Shown here: positions 9,274 through 17,241 of the stretch, one piece after another
Numbering within the stretch: position 1 is the stretch's first letter
Layout of the letters: every line of letters begins with the position of its first letter
Source: Candidatus Zixiibacteriota bacterium
GTDB taxonomy: Bacteria > Zixibacteria > MSB-5A5 > JAABVY01
Length of the DNA stretch: 61,903 nt
Assembly (NCBI GenBank): GCA_011056555.1
Contig: DSEQ01000012.1
Span: 1-61,903 of the forward strand
Direction: 5' to 3'
Made by a program: the position numbers and the translations under genes
The notes under the pieces: model-generated
Database searches by the model: none
What the model saw: only the letters and a program-made list of their open reading frames with translations
What the model was told of the DNA's origin: nothing

Positions 9274-9443
9274 AACCTCTTGAAGCTCCGTTCGAATATT
9301 GTTATTATTCCCGGTACTTAAATTATTGGCATTTGCAGTCTAGCCGGAATTTCTTGGAGGAACGAGCGCGGCTTGATTTTGTTATTTCAACAATATGTAT
9401 TATATTTCTGAATCGGGATTAAAAAGACAAAGGGAGAAAAAGA

Positions 9444-9794
9444 ATGAGTGATTATCATGAACCAGCCGAAGAGATTTCCGCCCATGATCGCAATATTATA
9501 CGTGCTCTGAAGAGTTTGCGGGAGGAGATCGAAGCGGTGGACTGGTACCATCAGAGAGTGGCGGTCTGCAAGGACGGACACCTGAAAGCGATCCTGGCGC
9601 ACAATCGGGATGAGGAAATTGAGCATGCCATGATGACCCTGGAGTGGTTGAGGAGAAATATGGATGGCTGGGACGAGGAGATGAAAACCTACCTGTTTAC
9701 AGAGGGCGATATTACCGAGCTCGAGGAGCATGAAGAACAATCTGATGAGGGAGAAAAATCTTCCGATCTGGGGATCGGAAGCCAGAAAAGTTAA
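9444..9794 (+). CDS. Encapsulated ferritin-like protein (EncFtn), encapsulin cargo
   Basis: The 116-residue protein strongly resembles encapsulated ferritins. The helix EEIEAVDWYHQR is followed by LAHNRDEEIEHAMMTLEWLRRN and TYLFTEGDITELEE. The ferroxidase residues are visible as E28, E58 and H61, equivalent to E32/E62/H65 of Rhodospirillum rubrum EncFtn. A short linker leads to the C-terminal tail SSDLGIGSQKS, which fits the encapsulin targeting peptide consensus (DLxIGSLxx) and should dock the cargo inside the shell. EncFtn oxidises Fe2+ at a dimer interface but needs the shell for mineral storage. The shell gene follows 40 nt downstream. The start is preceded by GGGAGAAAAAG. Confidence 0.95.
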   Translation: MSDYHEPAEEISAHDRNIIRALKSLREEIEAVDWYHQRVAVCKDGHLKAILAHNRDEEIEHAMMTLEWLRRNMDGWDEEMKTYLFTEGDITELEEHEEQSDEGEKSSDLGIGSQKS

Positions 9795-9834
9795 TTAACC
9801 GTACAATAAAGGGGATGATAAAAGGAGATTGCAA

Positions 9835-10638
9835 ATGGACATATTGAAACGTTCGCTTGCGCCTATTACTGACGGGGCCTGGGGTGAAATAGAGGATGTC
9901 GCTAAAGATGTACTGAAAACCCATCTTTCCGCCCGAAAGATCGTTGATATTGAAGGCCCGAAGGGCCTCGACTTTGCCGCCGTGTCTCTGGGCAGAATGG
10001 ATATTGGCAAAGGAGAGAATAAGAAAGAAGTCGGTTACGGAATCCGCAAAGTCCAGCCATTGATTGAATCGAGGATAATTTTCGACCTGGAACTGTGGGA
10101 ACTGGATAATATCGAACGGGGTGCGGATGGCATCGAGCTGGATAATCTCGAGGATGCCGCCAGAAAGATCGCTCAATTTGAAGAAGACGCTGTCTATCAT
10201 GGATTTAAGGATGGCAATATTCAGGGGATTAAAGGTAGCAGCCCGTACGAAAAACTCAAATTCAGCGGTGACCCGCATGAGTATTTGGCCCTGATATCGA
10301 AGGGCATCACGGAATTTGTAAGGGCCTCGGTAGATGGACCCTATGCGCTGGTCGTCGGCCCGGAAATGTGGAACTATATACACAGCCAGACCAAGGGCTA
10401 TCCCTTAAAAAGGCAGCTGGAAAACCTGCTCGGAGGGAAGATAATCCTGAACGCCTTCTTGAAGGAATGTTATTTGTTCTCGGTGCGGGGCGGAGACATG
10501 AAGCTCTACCTGGGGCAGGATCTTTCAATTGGCTACCATGCTCATGATACGGAGAAGGTGCAGCTTTATTTTACGGAATCGTTTACATTCAGGATTATTG
10601 ACCCGGCAGTTATCATGGAAATTGACTGGGACAAGTGA
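9835..10638 (+). CDS. Encapsulin shell protein (family 1, HK97 fold)
   Basis: The 267-residue protein begins MDILKRSLAPITDGAWGEI, the typical family 1 encapsulin N-terminus. It keeps the family landmarks KIVDIEGPKG, a long E-loop region ending in LIESRIIFDLELWELDN, GPYALVVGPEMW and GGDMKLYLGQDLSIGY. It self-assembles into an icosahedral nanocompartment and, with the upstream EncFtn, should form an iron-storage particle in the cytoplasm. The ATG at 9835 is chosen because AAAGGAG lies 8 nt upstream and the N-terminus then matches known shells. An in-frame TTG six nt earlier is unlikely. Transcription should end at the terminator at 10659-10689. Confidence 0.96.
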   Translation: MDILKRSLAPITDGAWGEIEDVAKDVLKTHLSARKIVDIEGPKGLDFAAVSLGRMDIGKGENKKEVGYGIRKVQPLIESRIIFDLELWELDNIERGADGIELDNLEDAARKIAQFEEDAVYHGFKDGNIQGIKGSSPYEKLKFSGDPHEYLALISKGITEFVRASVDGPYALVVGPEMWNYIHSQTKGYPLKRQLENLLGGKIILNAFLKECYLFSVRGGDMKLYLGQDLSIGYHAHDTEKVQLYFTESFTFRIIDPAVIMEIDWDK

Positions 10639-10658
10639 TTGGAATATAATAGATTGAG

Positions 10659-10689
10659 GCCGTCATCGTAGACAGATGGCGGCTTTTTT
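10659..10689 (+). terminator. Terminator of the encapsulin operon
   Basis: A 9-bp stem with one G-U pair (GCCGTCATC at 10659-10667, GATGGCGGC at 10675-10683) is followed by TTTTTT. The T-run overlaps the stop codon of the convergent LuxR-type regulator gene. It therefore ends the encapsulin transcript right at the gene boundary. Confidence 0.85.
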
Positions 10690-11914
10690 ATTTCTGTTTT
10701 TCCATCTTGTTTTTGAGGTAGGAGTTCAAATTCATCCCATTATTGACCAGCCCCAGCTTTTTGCGAATGAGCTCGCGATGCTTGTGTACTGTCATGGGCG
10801 AGATGCCGAGGGCCTGAGCGATTTCCTTGGAGGTCATGCCGTTTTTTATGAGCCTGCACACCTCCAGTTCCCGAGGAGACAACTTTGCGAAATCATCTTT
10901 TATATCCTTGATAAAAGGCGATGCGATTCTCTTCAAATCCGCTTCCAAAACATCAAAAAGCTTCATCTGGGCGGGAGTGGCTATCTCTTTTAAACGGTGC
11001 AAAGTAGGTATTATGGCTTGTTCTATATTCTCGTAGATACTTTTCTTGATGCTCTCTTTGTCTTCCTGTATCTGGCTTAGAACCTCCTGCAAGGCAATAC
11101 TTTTATGCTCGATCAGCTTTGATGATTTTTTTGCCTTCTCCTCCGCCAGTCTCTGCTCGCTGATATCCTTTATGAAAAATAGCACCGCCGGCTTGCCGTT
11201 CCAGTTAATGTTTACTCCGTTATAGCGCAGCCACTTAAGTTTTTTATCCGCTGATTTAAGGCGCATATCGAGATGTTCATCCATCTCCCTACCGCGCAGC
11301 AAATCAAGATAAAGGCGATTGAAAGCGGAGCGGTCTTCATCGTATACGAGCTTGATGAACGGCTCGTCAACCAGTTCACCTTCATCCGCATTCGCTACCT
11401 CCAGAAGCCTGGGATTAGCGTAGCGCAGAAATCCGTCCTGGATAATTGCAATTCCCTGGCTGGCGTTTTCTATGACTGAGCGGTAGCGGTTTTCTGAATC
11501 CTGCAGAGACTTATAGGCTTCCCTTGCGCTTATCCGGATTGCGGTCTCGCGCAGGGCCCTATTTACTACCGGTGCCAGGCGGGAAATCTTACTTTTTGTG
11601 ACAAAACCGCGGGCCCCCTCGATAATCGTCTCGACGATCTCTTCTTCTGTGGCGCTCTCGGCCACGAAGATCAAAGGTACCTCAAAATCCATGCCTTTGG
11701 TCGTCTGAAGGACCTTTAAGGGATCCAATTTCTTATTGTTATAGTTGCAGATCACGATATCCCAGATGCTTTTCTGAAGGGCGCTTTTTAGTGATTTCAG
11801 CGACTTTACGACTTTATGCTGAGGGTCGAATGCGCTATGGCCCAACTGGGACAGTATGAGCTCGACATTTTCCGAGATGTCATCCGCAATTATCATCCGC
11901 AATACAACCTTCAT
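10688..11914 (-). CDS. LuxR/NarL-type regulator with degenerate receiver, PAS and HTH
   Basis: The 408-residue protein has an N-terminal CheY-like fold at about 1-125, a PAS domain at about 140-265 (YRSVIENASQGIAIIQDGFL to FIKDISEQR), a coiled-coil stretch, and a C-terminal LuxR helix-turn-helix (LSPRELEVCRLIKNGMTSKE, then ALGISPMTVHKHRELIRKKL). The receiver keeps the acidic pair (D11, D12) and the Lys (TKSK). The phospho-acceptor position is Asn: DIVICNYN, N57. Phosphorylation at the usual site is therefore not expected, and it may act through the PAS domain or protein contacts. It is divergent from the stress island and convergent with the encapsulin operon. Copies of the dyad CGTAT-N5-ATACG occur beyond both ends of its gene, which makes it the best candidate regulator of both. 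Confidence 0.9.
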   Translation of the reverse strand: MKVVLRMIIADDISENVELILSQLGHSAFDPQHKVVKSLKSLKSALQKSIWDIVICNYNNKKLDPLKVLQTTKGMDFEVPLIFVAESATEEEIVETIIEGARGFVTKSKISRLAPVVNRALRETAIRISAREAYKSLQDSENRYRSVIENASQGIAIIQDGFLRYANPRLLEVANADEGELVDEPFIKLVYDEDRSAFNRLYLDLLRGREMDEHLDMRLKSADKKLKWLRYNGVNINWNGKPAVLFFIKDISEQRLAEEKAKKSSKLIEHKSIALQEVLSQIQEDKESIKKSIYENIEQAIIPTLHRLKEIATPAQMKLFDVLEADLKRIASPFIKDIKDDFAKLSPRELEVCRLIKNGMTSKEIAQALGISPMTVHKHRELIRKKLGLVNNGMNLNSYLKNKMEKQK

Positions 11915-12053
11915 CCGGTTACCCTTTCCAACATAATCAAATCTGCTTAATATGTATCAGGCTCAACCCTCTACATAAATACAAGAAATACAACCAATTG
12001 CGAAAAATCAAGAAAATTCAGAAACATTCCCCTAAGCTGATGTGCATAAATTA

Positions 12054-12099
12054 ATTACGTATTGGCAATACGTAATCCGTATGTGATCAAGTCGTATTG
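12054..12099. promoter_or_regulatory. Operator cluster in the divergent promoter region
   Basis: A perfect 23-nt inverted repeat lies at 12054-12076: arms ATTACGTATT and AATACGTAAT separated by 3 nt. Two further CGTAT half-sites follow at 12078-12082 and 12093-12097, the second within CGTATTGCCA, nearly repeating CGTATTGGCA of the dyad. The site sits about 110 nt before the first gene of the stress island and 140 nt from the start of the LuxR-type regulator gene. It could serve both promoters. The rest of 11915-12187 shows nothing else I can name. Confidence 0.6.
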
Positions 12100-12187
12100 C
12101 CAGACCCTCTGTCAATCACGATATTAGAATCTGAGTTAGAGATCGTAAGATCAAAGTTTGCATATAGTTCCGGAAAGGAGTGACGAT

Positions 12188-13702
12188 ATGCGGCTTGGAT
12201 ATGCAGTTTCGAAAATAAAGAGTGGTAATAGAATTAAAACATTGACATTATCTCTGATCATTCTTCTGTTGCTTCCGGTCTCAGGCCCGGCCCGGGAAAT
12301 GGATGACCTCAGGATCTCCTATGCAGTTGAAAACCAGTTGCTCTCAGAACAGGCAGTACCGGCCCATCTTATCAATGTTCAAACCAATGAAGGGATAGTG
12401 ACCATTTCAGGCAGTGTGGATAATCTGCTGGCCAAAGCAAGAGCCGAAAAAGTGGCGGAGACTGTGAAGGGAGTCAGGTCCGTTATCAATAAGATCGTCG
12501 TTAAGGATATTGATAGAAGCGATGATGCAATCGAGCAGGATGCAAACCGGGCACTGTTTGAAGATCCTGCCACCGAGGCCTACGAGATCGAGGTCGAAAT
12601 CCGCGGCGGGAAGGCGATATTGAGCGGCAGGGTCGAATCGTTGCAGGAGAAGCTGCTGGCTGAAGTGGTAGTCAGGGGTATCCGCGGTGTCACGGATATT
12701 GAAAATAATATAGAGATATTCTACAAGGCTGTGAGGGCTGATGAGGAGATTGAAGCTGATGTCAGGAGGCGTCTTGAATCGGATGTCTGGGTTGATGATA
12801 AGTTGATTCAGGTTGAGGTGAATGACGGCAATGTGGTGCTGACCGGGTTGGTTGGAAGTGCGGCAGAGTACAGGGCAGCTCGCCGGGACGCCTGGGTCAA
12901 CGGGACTGAATCAGTCAATACCGATATGCTGGAGATCAAGTGGGAAATTACAGATGACATGCAGCGCCATGAAAAAGACATCGGCCTGACAGATGATGAG
13001 ATCGGGGAGGCCATTGAGACCGCCTTCGCCTATGATCCGCGGGTGTCGCTTTTTGATATCACGGTCTCTGTGAACGGTAACGTGGCCACGCTTGCGGGGA
13101 CGGTAAACAATCTCAAGTCCAGGATGGCGGCTGAAGATGATGCCAGAAATACTGTTGGTGTGCGCAGGGTGAGAAATCATATCAGAGTGAGGCCGGAAGT
13201 CATTCCCGGAAATCAGGAACTCGAGACACGAGTCGTGGATGCCCTGGCGCGTGACCCATATGTCGATATTTTCGATATTGATGTTGCGGCGTTGAATGGT
13301 AAGGTAGCCTTGCAGGGCGAAGTGCACACTTCTTTTGAAAAACAGCATGCTGAGGATGTGGTTCAAAAAGTCCAGGGCGTGGTTGAAATTGAAAACATGC
13401 TTGAATACCAGCATGTTTGGACGCGCAAGAGCGACATCGAAATCAGTCAGGATGTGGAAGATCGGCTGTACTGGCATCCCTTCATAAATTCGAAGCAGAT
13501 CGAGATCGAGGTGGATAGTGGTGTGGTGACTCTCGAAGGCAAAGTTGACAGCTGGCTGGAGTATTCGGCCGCGGAGGAAGAGGCCTACGAAGCCGGTGCA
13601 AAAGATGTGCGAAATAAACTTTTAATCAGTAATCTTTCAATGTATGAACTAAAGGAGAAATTAAATGAGACCAACAGAGATTTTGAATCTGATTGGCGAT
13701 GA
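12188..13702 (+). CDS. Secreted protein with six BON domains (first paralog)
   Basis: The 504-residue protein has a signal peptide or membrane anchor (TLTLSLIILLLLPVSG) and six consecutive BON domains of about 65-75 residues. Each follows the pattern of a helix with D/E-x-x-I, a bDPxV/xxxxI strand, GxVxLxGxV, and a helix ending in GVxxVxNxIxI. BON domains bind membrane lipids or peptidoglycan and occur in OsmY-type stress proteins and secretins. A six-domain chain is long for the family. The start at 12188 is chosen because GGAAAGGAG lies 7 nt upstream. A TTG 30 nt earlier has no ribosome site. Its close paralog lies at 17242. Its 3' end overlaps the next gene by 38 nt. Confidence 0.9.
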   Translation: MRLGYAVSKIKSGNRIKTLTLSLIILLLLPVSGPAREMDDLRISYAVENQLLSEQAVPAHLINVQTNEGIVTISGSVDNLLAKARAEKVAETVKGVRSVINKIVVKDIDRSDDAIEQDANRALFEDPATEAYEIEVEIRGGKAILSGRVESLQEKLLAEVVVRGIRGVTDIENNIEIFYKAVRADEEIEADVRRRLESDVWVDDKLIQVEVNDGNVVLTGLVGSAAEYRAARRDAWVNGTESVNTDMLEIKWEITDDMQRHEKDIGLTDDEIGEAIETAFAYDPRVSLFDITVSVNGNVATLAGTVNNLKSRMAAEDDARNTVGVRRVRNHIRVRPEVIPGNQELETRVVDALARDPYVDIFDIDVAALNGKVALQGEVHTSFEKQHAEDVVQKVQGVVEIENMLEYQHVWTRKSDIEISQDVEDRLYWHPFINSKQIEIEVDSGVVTLEGKVDSWLEYSAAEEEAYEAGAKDVRNKLLISNLSMYELKEKLNETNRDFESDWR

Positions 13703-14066
13703 TATGTCTCGTGTATTGTTAAGGATGATTCCAGCAAAGTACAAAGCTGTCCTGGCTCTAAATACGGGAGGCAATATTGCCTGGGATGATGAGCTTCGTC
13801 GGCCCGGAATTTATACCAAAGAGGAACCTCCGGAGAGAAGCAAAGATCCTGCTCCAAAGGATCCGCCGGAGCCGGAGGAGCCTCCCATGGAGGAACCTCA
13901 TGAACCCGAACCGGAGACCCCTGTGAAGGATCCGGACAAACCCAAGGAGCCTCCCATGGAGGAACCTCCTGAGGATCCCAAAAAACCGACAGAAGATAAA
14001 GATCCTAAATCACCGCGGGAGACCCCGGATAAGGATCCGCCCAAAACCCCCAGAGAGGATGAATAA
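13665..14066 (+). CDS. Pro/Glu-rich small protein of unknown function
   Basis: The 133-residue protein overlaps the end of the BON gene in another frame. It has a good ribosome site (AAAGGAG, 7 nt upstream of the ATG), which supports real translation. Residues 1-50 look folded (EILNLIGDDMSRVLLRMIPA, then KYKAVLALNTGGNIAWDDELRRPGI). The remainder is a disordered tail of Pro, Glu, Lys and Asp with units such as EEPPMEEP and KDPPKTP. A 24-nt direct repeat (13876-13899 and 13945-13968) encodes part of this tail, so it probably grew by duplication. I do not recognise a family. The highly charged, extended tail could act as a spacer or binding arm. Confidence 0.6.
   Translation: MRPTEILNLIGDDMSRVLLRMIPAKYKAVLALNTGGNIAWDDELRRPGIYTKEEPPERSKDPAPKDPPEPEEPPMEEPHEPEPETPVKDPDKPKEPPMEEPPEDPKKPTEDKDPKSPRETPDKDPPKTPREDE
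13876..13968. repeat. 24-nt direct repeat inside the Pro/Glu-rich tail
   Basis: The same 24 nt (from AGGAGCCTCCC onward) occur at 13876-13899 and 13945-13968. The offset is 69 nt, exactly 23 codons, so the repeat keeps frame and duplicates the EPPMEEP segment. Confidence 0.8.
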
Positions 14067-14166
14067 GGTGCGGGTGAAAGTTTTTCTGCCAATTAATCAG
14101 CAGTAGTATTCGCTGAAGCGGAGTTTTACTGATTTTGAATCCTGAAGAAGAAAGGGAGCTGATGTT

Positions 14167-14595
14167 ATGAAGACAAAAGAAATCATGAAAGAGGATGTCA
14201 AGCTGATCCATCCCGAGAGAAATCTCCGGGAAGCTGCCAGGAAGATGCAGCAGTTCGATATAGGCGCTTTGCCCGTTGTGGATGATGACAAGGTCGTGGG
14301 CATGATTACCGACCGTGACATACTGGTCAGGGCGGTTGCTGAAGGAGGAGATCCTGATCAGACCAAAATCGGAGATATTATGACAAAAGGTGTCGTCACG
14401 GCCTATGACGATCAGGATGTGAAGGAAGCGAAGAAGCTGATGAAAGAGAATCAGATCCGAAGACTGGTTATACTGAATCGGGATAATCAGGTCAGAGGAG
14501 TGATCTCCCTGGGCGACCTGGCCACGGCCGCACTTGATCGGGAAGAAAGCGGCGAAGTGCTCGAAAAAGTCTCTGAAGCGGAACACAAGAAATAG
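14167..14595 (+). CDS. Tandem CBS-domain protein
   Basis: The 142-residue protein consists almost entirely of two CBS domains. The first is MKEDVKLIHPERNLREAARK through GALPVVDDDKVVGMITDRDI, and the second is MTKGVVTAYDDQDVKEAKKL through RRLVILNRDNQVRGVISLGD. Such paired CBS modules bind adenine nucleotides and often sense energy charge. The same architecture is common in hypoxia and dormancy regulons. It follows the Pro/Glu-rich gene by 100 nt with its own ribosome site (AAGGGAG). A strong hairpin at 14607-14635 follows it. Confidence 0.93.
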   Translation: MKTKEIMKEDVKLIHPERNLREAARKMQQFDIGALPVVDDDKVVGMITDRDILVRAVAEGGDPDQTKIGDIMTKGVVTAYDDQDVKEAKKLMKENQIRRLVILNRDNQVRGVISLGDLATAALDREESGEVLEKVSEAEHKK

Positions 14596-14606
14596 GGGAA
14601 TAACCG

Positions 14607-14635
14607 GGCATGGCAGGGTGTTCCTCTGCCATGCC
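14607..14635 (+). other. Intercistronic hairpin
   Basis: A perfect 10-bp stem, GGCATGGCAG (14607-14616) with CTGCCATGCC (14626-14635), can be extended by two inner pairs. It is followed by GTTAATCAG and lacks a U-run. It sits between the CBS gene and ligD-PE. It may be a weak terminator or an RNA stabilising or processing element that separates expression of the two parts. Confidence 0.55.
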
Positions 14636-14655
14636 GTTAATCAGAGTTTGAAATT

Positions 14656-15279
14656 ATGGCTAAAGAAAAAAGCAAAGACTTTCTCAAAGAATACCATAAA
14701 AAAAGGGATTTCGACCGGACCGCCGAACCGTTCGGAGGCGACCGCCGTAAATCCGACGGCCGTATATTTGTAATTCAGAAGCATGATGCCTCCAGTCTGC
14801 ACTACGATTTCAGACTGGAGATTGAGGGCGTGTTGAAGTCATGGGCAGTTCCAAAGGGTCCCACCCTCGATCCCAATGAAAAACGCCTGGCGGTGGAAAC
14901 TGAAGATCACCCGATCGAATATGCCGACTTCGAGGGGGTAATCCCGGAAGACCAATATGGCGGCGGCACGGTTATGGTTTGGGATGCGGGCACGTATGAA
15001 AATCTGAAGAAGGATGATGATGGCAAAGAGTCCATGTCGATGAAGGAAGCTTATGAAAATGGAGAGCTGACATTCAGGCTCAAGGGCAAAAAAATTAAAG
15101 GCGGTTTCGCGCTGGTCAAAACAAAAATGCGCGGCAAGAATAACTGGCTGTTGATTAAGAAGAAAGACGATGAGGCGGATGCGCGCAGGAATCCTGTCAG
15201 TTCACAGCCAGATTCTGTTATGTCCGGGAGAAGTATCGAGGAAATCAAAAAAGAGGAATCCGGGGAGGATGAGGATTAA
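14656..15279 (+). CDS. ligD: LigD 3'-phosphoesterase (PE) domain protein
   Basis: The 207-residue stand-alone PE module trims 3' ribonucleotide or 3'-phosphate ends before ligation in bacterial non-homologous end joining. Diagnostic motifs are FVIQKHDASSLHYDFRLE (metal and active-site His, Asp and Arg), WAVPKGPTLDP, ETEDHPIEYADFEGVIPEDQ, YGGGTVMVWD, and the basic segment KLKGKKIKGGFALVK-like near the end. A charged tail of about 40 residues follows. In most bacteria this module is fused to the ligase and polymerase. Here the next two genes encode those parts separately, with gaps of 3 and 5 nt. Confidence 0.93.
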   Translation: MAKEKSKDFLKEYHKKRDFDRTAEPFGGDRRKSDGRIFVIQKHDASSLHYDFRLEIEGVLKSWAVPKGPTLDPNEKRLAVETEDHPIEYADFEGVIPEDQYGGGTVMVWDAGTYENLKKDDDGKESMSMKEAYENGELTFRLKGKKIKGGFALVKTKMRGKNNWLLIKKKDDEADARRNPVSSQPDSVMSGRSIEEIKKEESGEDED

Positions 15280-15282
15280 AAG

Positions 15283-16275
15283 GTGAAAGAACTTTTTGAA
15301 AAATTACCTGACGAGCAAAAACATGAAATTAAAAAGAAATCCCAGCCTGACTGGACCAGCCCCATGCTGGCGACTCTGACCCACGATTACTTCTCGGACG
15401 AGAACTGGATCTATGAGCGCAAGCTGGATGGCGAGCGCTGCCTCTGCTTCAAAAGCGGAAAGAAGGTCGAATTAAAGTCCAGAAATAATCGGGTGCTGAA
15501 TGATACCTATCCCGAGCTGGTGCAGGAGCTGGAAAAGCAGGAGACAGGTAATTTCATCGCTGATGGTGAGATAGTTGCTTTTGAAGGAGATGTCACCAGT
15601 TTTTCCAGACTGCAGAACCGCATGCATTCAAAGAAATCCGGGGGCGGGGATGTTGCTGTTTACTATTACCTTTTTGATCTGCTGTATGTCGAGGGCCATG
15701 ACATAACAAAACTCGCGCTGCGCCATCGCAAGTCTATCCTCAAAAGAGCTATAGAGTTCAGCAATAAGCTGCGCTTTACCGCTCACCGCAATAAAGAAGG
15801 CAAAAAATATCATAAGGAAGCCTGCAGCAAGGGCTGGGAAGGTGTGATTGCCAAGGCGGCCGACAGCACCTATGTCCACAGCCGTTCAAAAAAATGGCTC
15901 AAGTTCAAGTGTGTGAACCAGCAGGAATTCGTGATCGGGGGCTTTACCGATCCGCAGGGAGAACGAATCGGATTCGGTGCTCTTTTGATCGGCTACTATG
16001 ACGATGGTGATTTTCATTATGCCGGCAAGGTCGGAACAGGCTATGATGATAAGCTGCTCGAGAAACTCAGTAAAGAGCTTAAGAATATTGAGAGGAAATC
16101 AAGCCCGTTTGAAGAGGAAGTCAAAGAAAAAGGAGCGCATTGGGTAAAGCCGAAACTTGTGGGCGAGGTCGGATTCACCGAATGGACCTCCGATGGAAAA
16201 CTGCGTCATCCCCGCTTCCTCGGCTTGCGGCGGGACAAGAAAGCCAGAAATGTAGTCAGGGAGAAAGCGAAGTAG
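15283..16275 (+). CDS. ligD: ATP-dependent DNA ligase, LigD ligase domain
   Basis: The 330-residue ligase has an adenylation domain with nucleotidyl-lysine K47 in ERKLDGERCLCF. Other ligase motifs are RNNRVLND, EIVAF, YYLFDLLYVEGHD, GWEGVIAK and KWLKFKC. The C-terminal OB-fold ends in VGEVGFTEWTSDGKLRHPRF, then LGLRRDKKARNV, a signature of LigD-type ligases. It seals double-strand breaks after end processing, normally with Ku. The start is GTG at 15283, only 3 nt after the PE stop, indicating translational coupling. It is a free-standing protein rather than part of a fused LigD. Confidence 0.95.
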   Translation: MKELFEKLPDEQKHEIKKKSQPDWTSPMLATLTHDYFSDENWIYERKLDGERCLCFKSGKKVELKSRNNRVLNDTYPELVQELEKQETGNFIADGEIVAFEGDVTSFSRLQNRMHSKKSGGGDVAVYYYLFDLLYVEGHDITKLALRHRKSILKRAIEFSNKLRFTAHRNKEGKKYHKEACSKGWEGVIAKAADSTYVHSRSKKWLKFKCVNQQEFVIGGFTDPQGERIGFGALLIGYYDDGDFHYAGKVGTGYDDKLLEKLSKELKNIERKSSPFEEEVKEKGAHWVKPKLVGEVGFTEWTSDGKLRHPRFLGLRRDKKARNVVREKAK

Positions 16276-16280
16276 GAATC

Positions 16281-17198
16281 ATGTCATTTATCAAAGCAGG
16301 AAATCGAAAGCTTGAAATCTCCAACGAGGATAAAGTCTTTTATCCCGATTCCGGCATAACCAAGGGAGAGCTCGTAGAATATTACAAGCGGGCCGGCGAT
16401 ATGATTATCCCGTATATGAAGGACAGGCCCCTGACCATGCGCAGGTTTCCGGATGGTATCGAGGGAAATTCGTTTTACCAGAAAAACGCTCCAAAGGGTA
16501 TCCCGGACTGGATCAAGACCGAAGCGGTCAAAAATCGGGAAGGGGGTACCACAAATCATATTATCTGCAATGATGTTGCCACCCTGATATTTATAACCAA
16601 CTACGGCAATATCACTCCGCATATCTGGCTGAGCAAACTGGATGATCTCGATAAGCCGGATAAGATAATTATCGATCTCGATCCTCCGGGTGATGATTTT
16701 AAGGCGGTCCGGTCTGCCGTGAAGCTGATTTATGAATTATTAACGGATGAACTTGATTTGCCTGTTTTTCTGATGTTGACCGGATCAAAGGGAGTACACG
16801 TGGTGCTGCCGCTCAGGCCGAAAAATAAATTTGACGAGGTGCGGGACTTTGCCTCTGAGCTGGCGGATTTCCTGGCTCAAAATCATCCCCGGGAATTGAC
16901 CACGGAAGTTCGGAAGAGTAAGCGCGAGGGAAGGCTTTTTCTGGATGTGGCCAGGAATGCCTATGCTCAGACGGGTGTGGCGCCGTATTCGGTCCGGGCT
17001 ATCGAAAATGCCCCGGTGGCGGCGCCGGTGAATTACGGTGAGCTTTCCGACAAGAGCATGAATGCGCAGAAATATAACATAAAAAACATTTTCAAAAGGA
17101 TGGGTCAGGTAAAAGATCCCTGGAAGGAGATCAATCGTCACCGTTTTTCACTGGGCAGAGCCCGAGAAAAATTTGAAAGACTGAAATCGAAGGTCTGA
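16281..17198 (+). CDS. ligD: LigD primase-polymerase (POL) domain protein
   Basis: The 305-residue archaeo-eukaryotic primase-type polymerase shows DRPLTMRRFPDGIEGNSFYQ, IFITNYGNITPHIWLS and the catalytic pair in IIIDLDPPGDDF. Further motifs are MLTGSKGVHVVLPL with its His, and GRLFLDVARNAYAQTGVAPY followed by SVRA. It adds nucleotides, often ribonucleotides, at broken ends for end joining. The ATG at 16281 gives the canonical N-terminus (IKAGNRKLEISNEDKVFYPD) and lies 5 nt after the ligase stop. An upstream extension of the frame to 16140 would merely overlap the ligase. No Ku gene is visible in this window. Confidence 0.95.
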   Translation: MSFIKAGNRKLEISNEDKVFYPDSGITKGELVEYYKRAGDMIIPYMKDRPLTMRRFPDGIEGNSFYQKNAPKGIPDWIKTEAVKNREGGTTNHIICNDVATLIFITNYGNITPHIWLSKLDDLDKPDKIIIDLDPPGDDFKAVRSAVKLIYELLTDELDLPVFLMLTGSKGVHVVLPLRPKNKFDEVRDFASELADFLAQNHPRELTTEVRKSKREGRLFLDVARNAYAQTGVAPYSVRAIENAPVAAPVNYGELSDKSMNAQKYNIKNIFKRMGQVKDPWKEINRHRFSLGRAREKFERLKSKV

Positions 17199-17241
17199 AT
17201 TCGTTCTGGAGCTTTGAATTCCATTATAAAAGGAGGATGCT

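Noticed and set aside
16140..16280. N-terminal extension of the LigD polymerase
   Set aside because: It would overlap the ligase coding end, and the canonical N-terminus begins at 16281.
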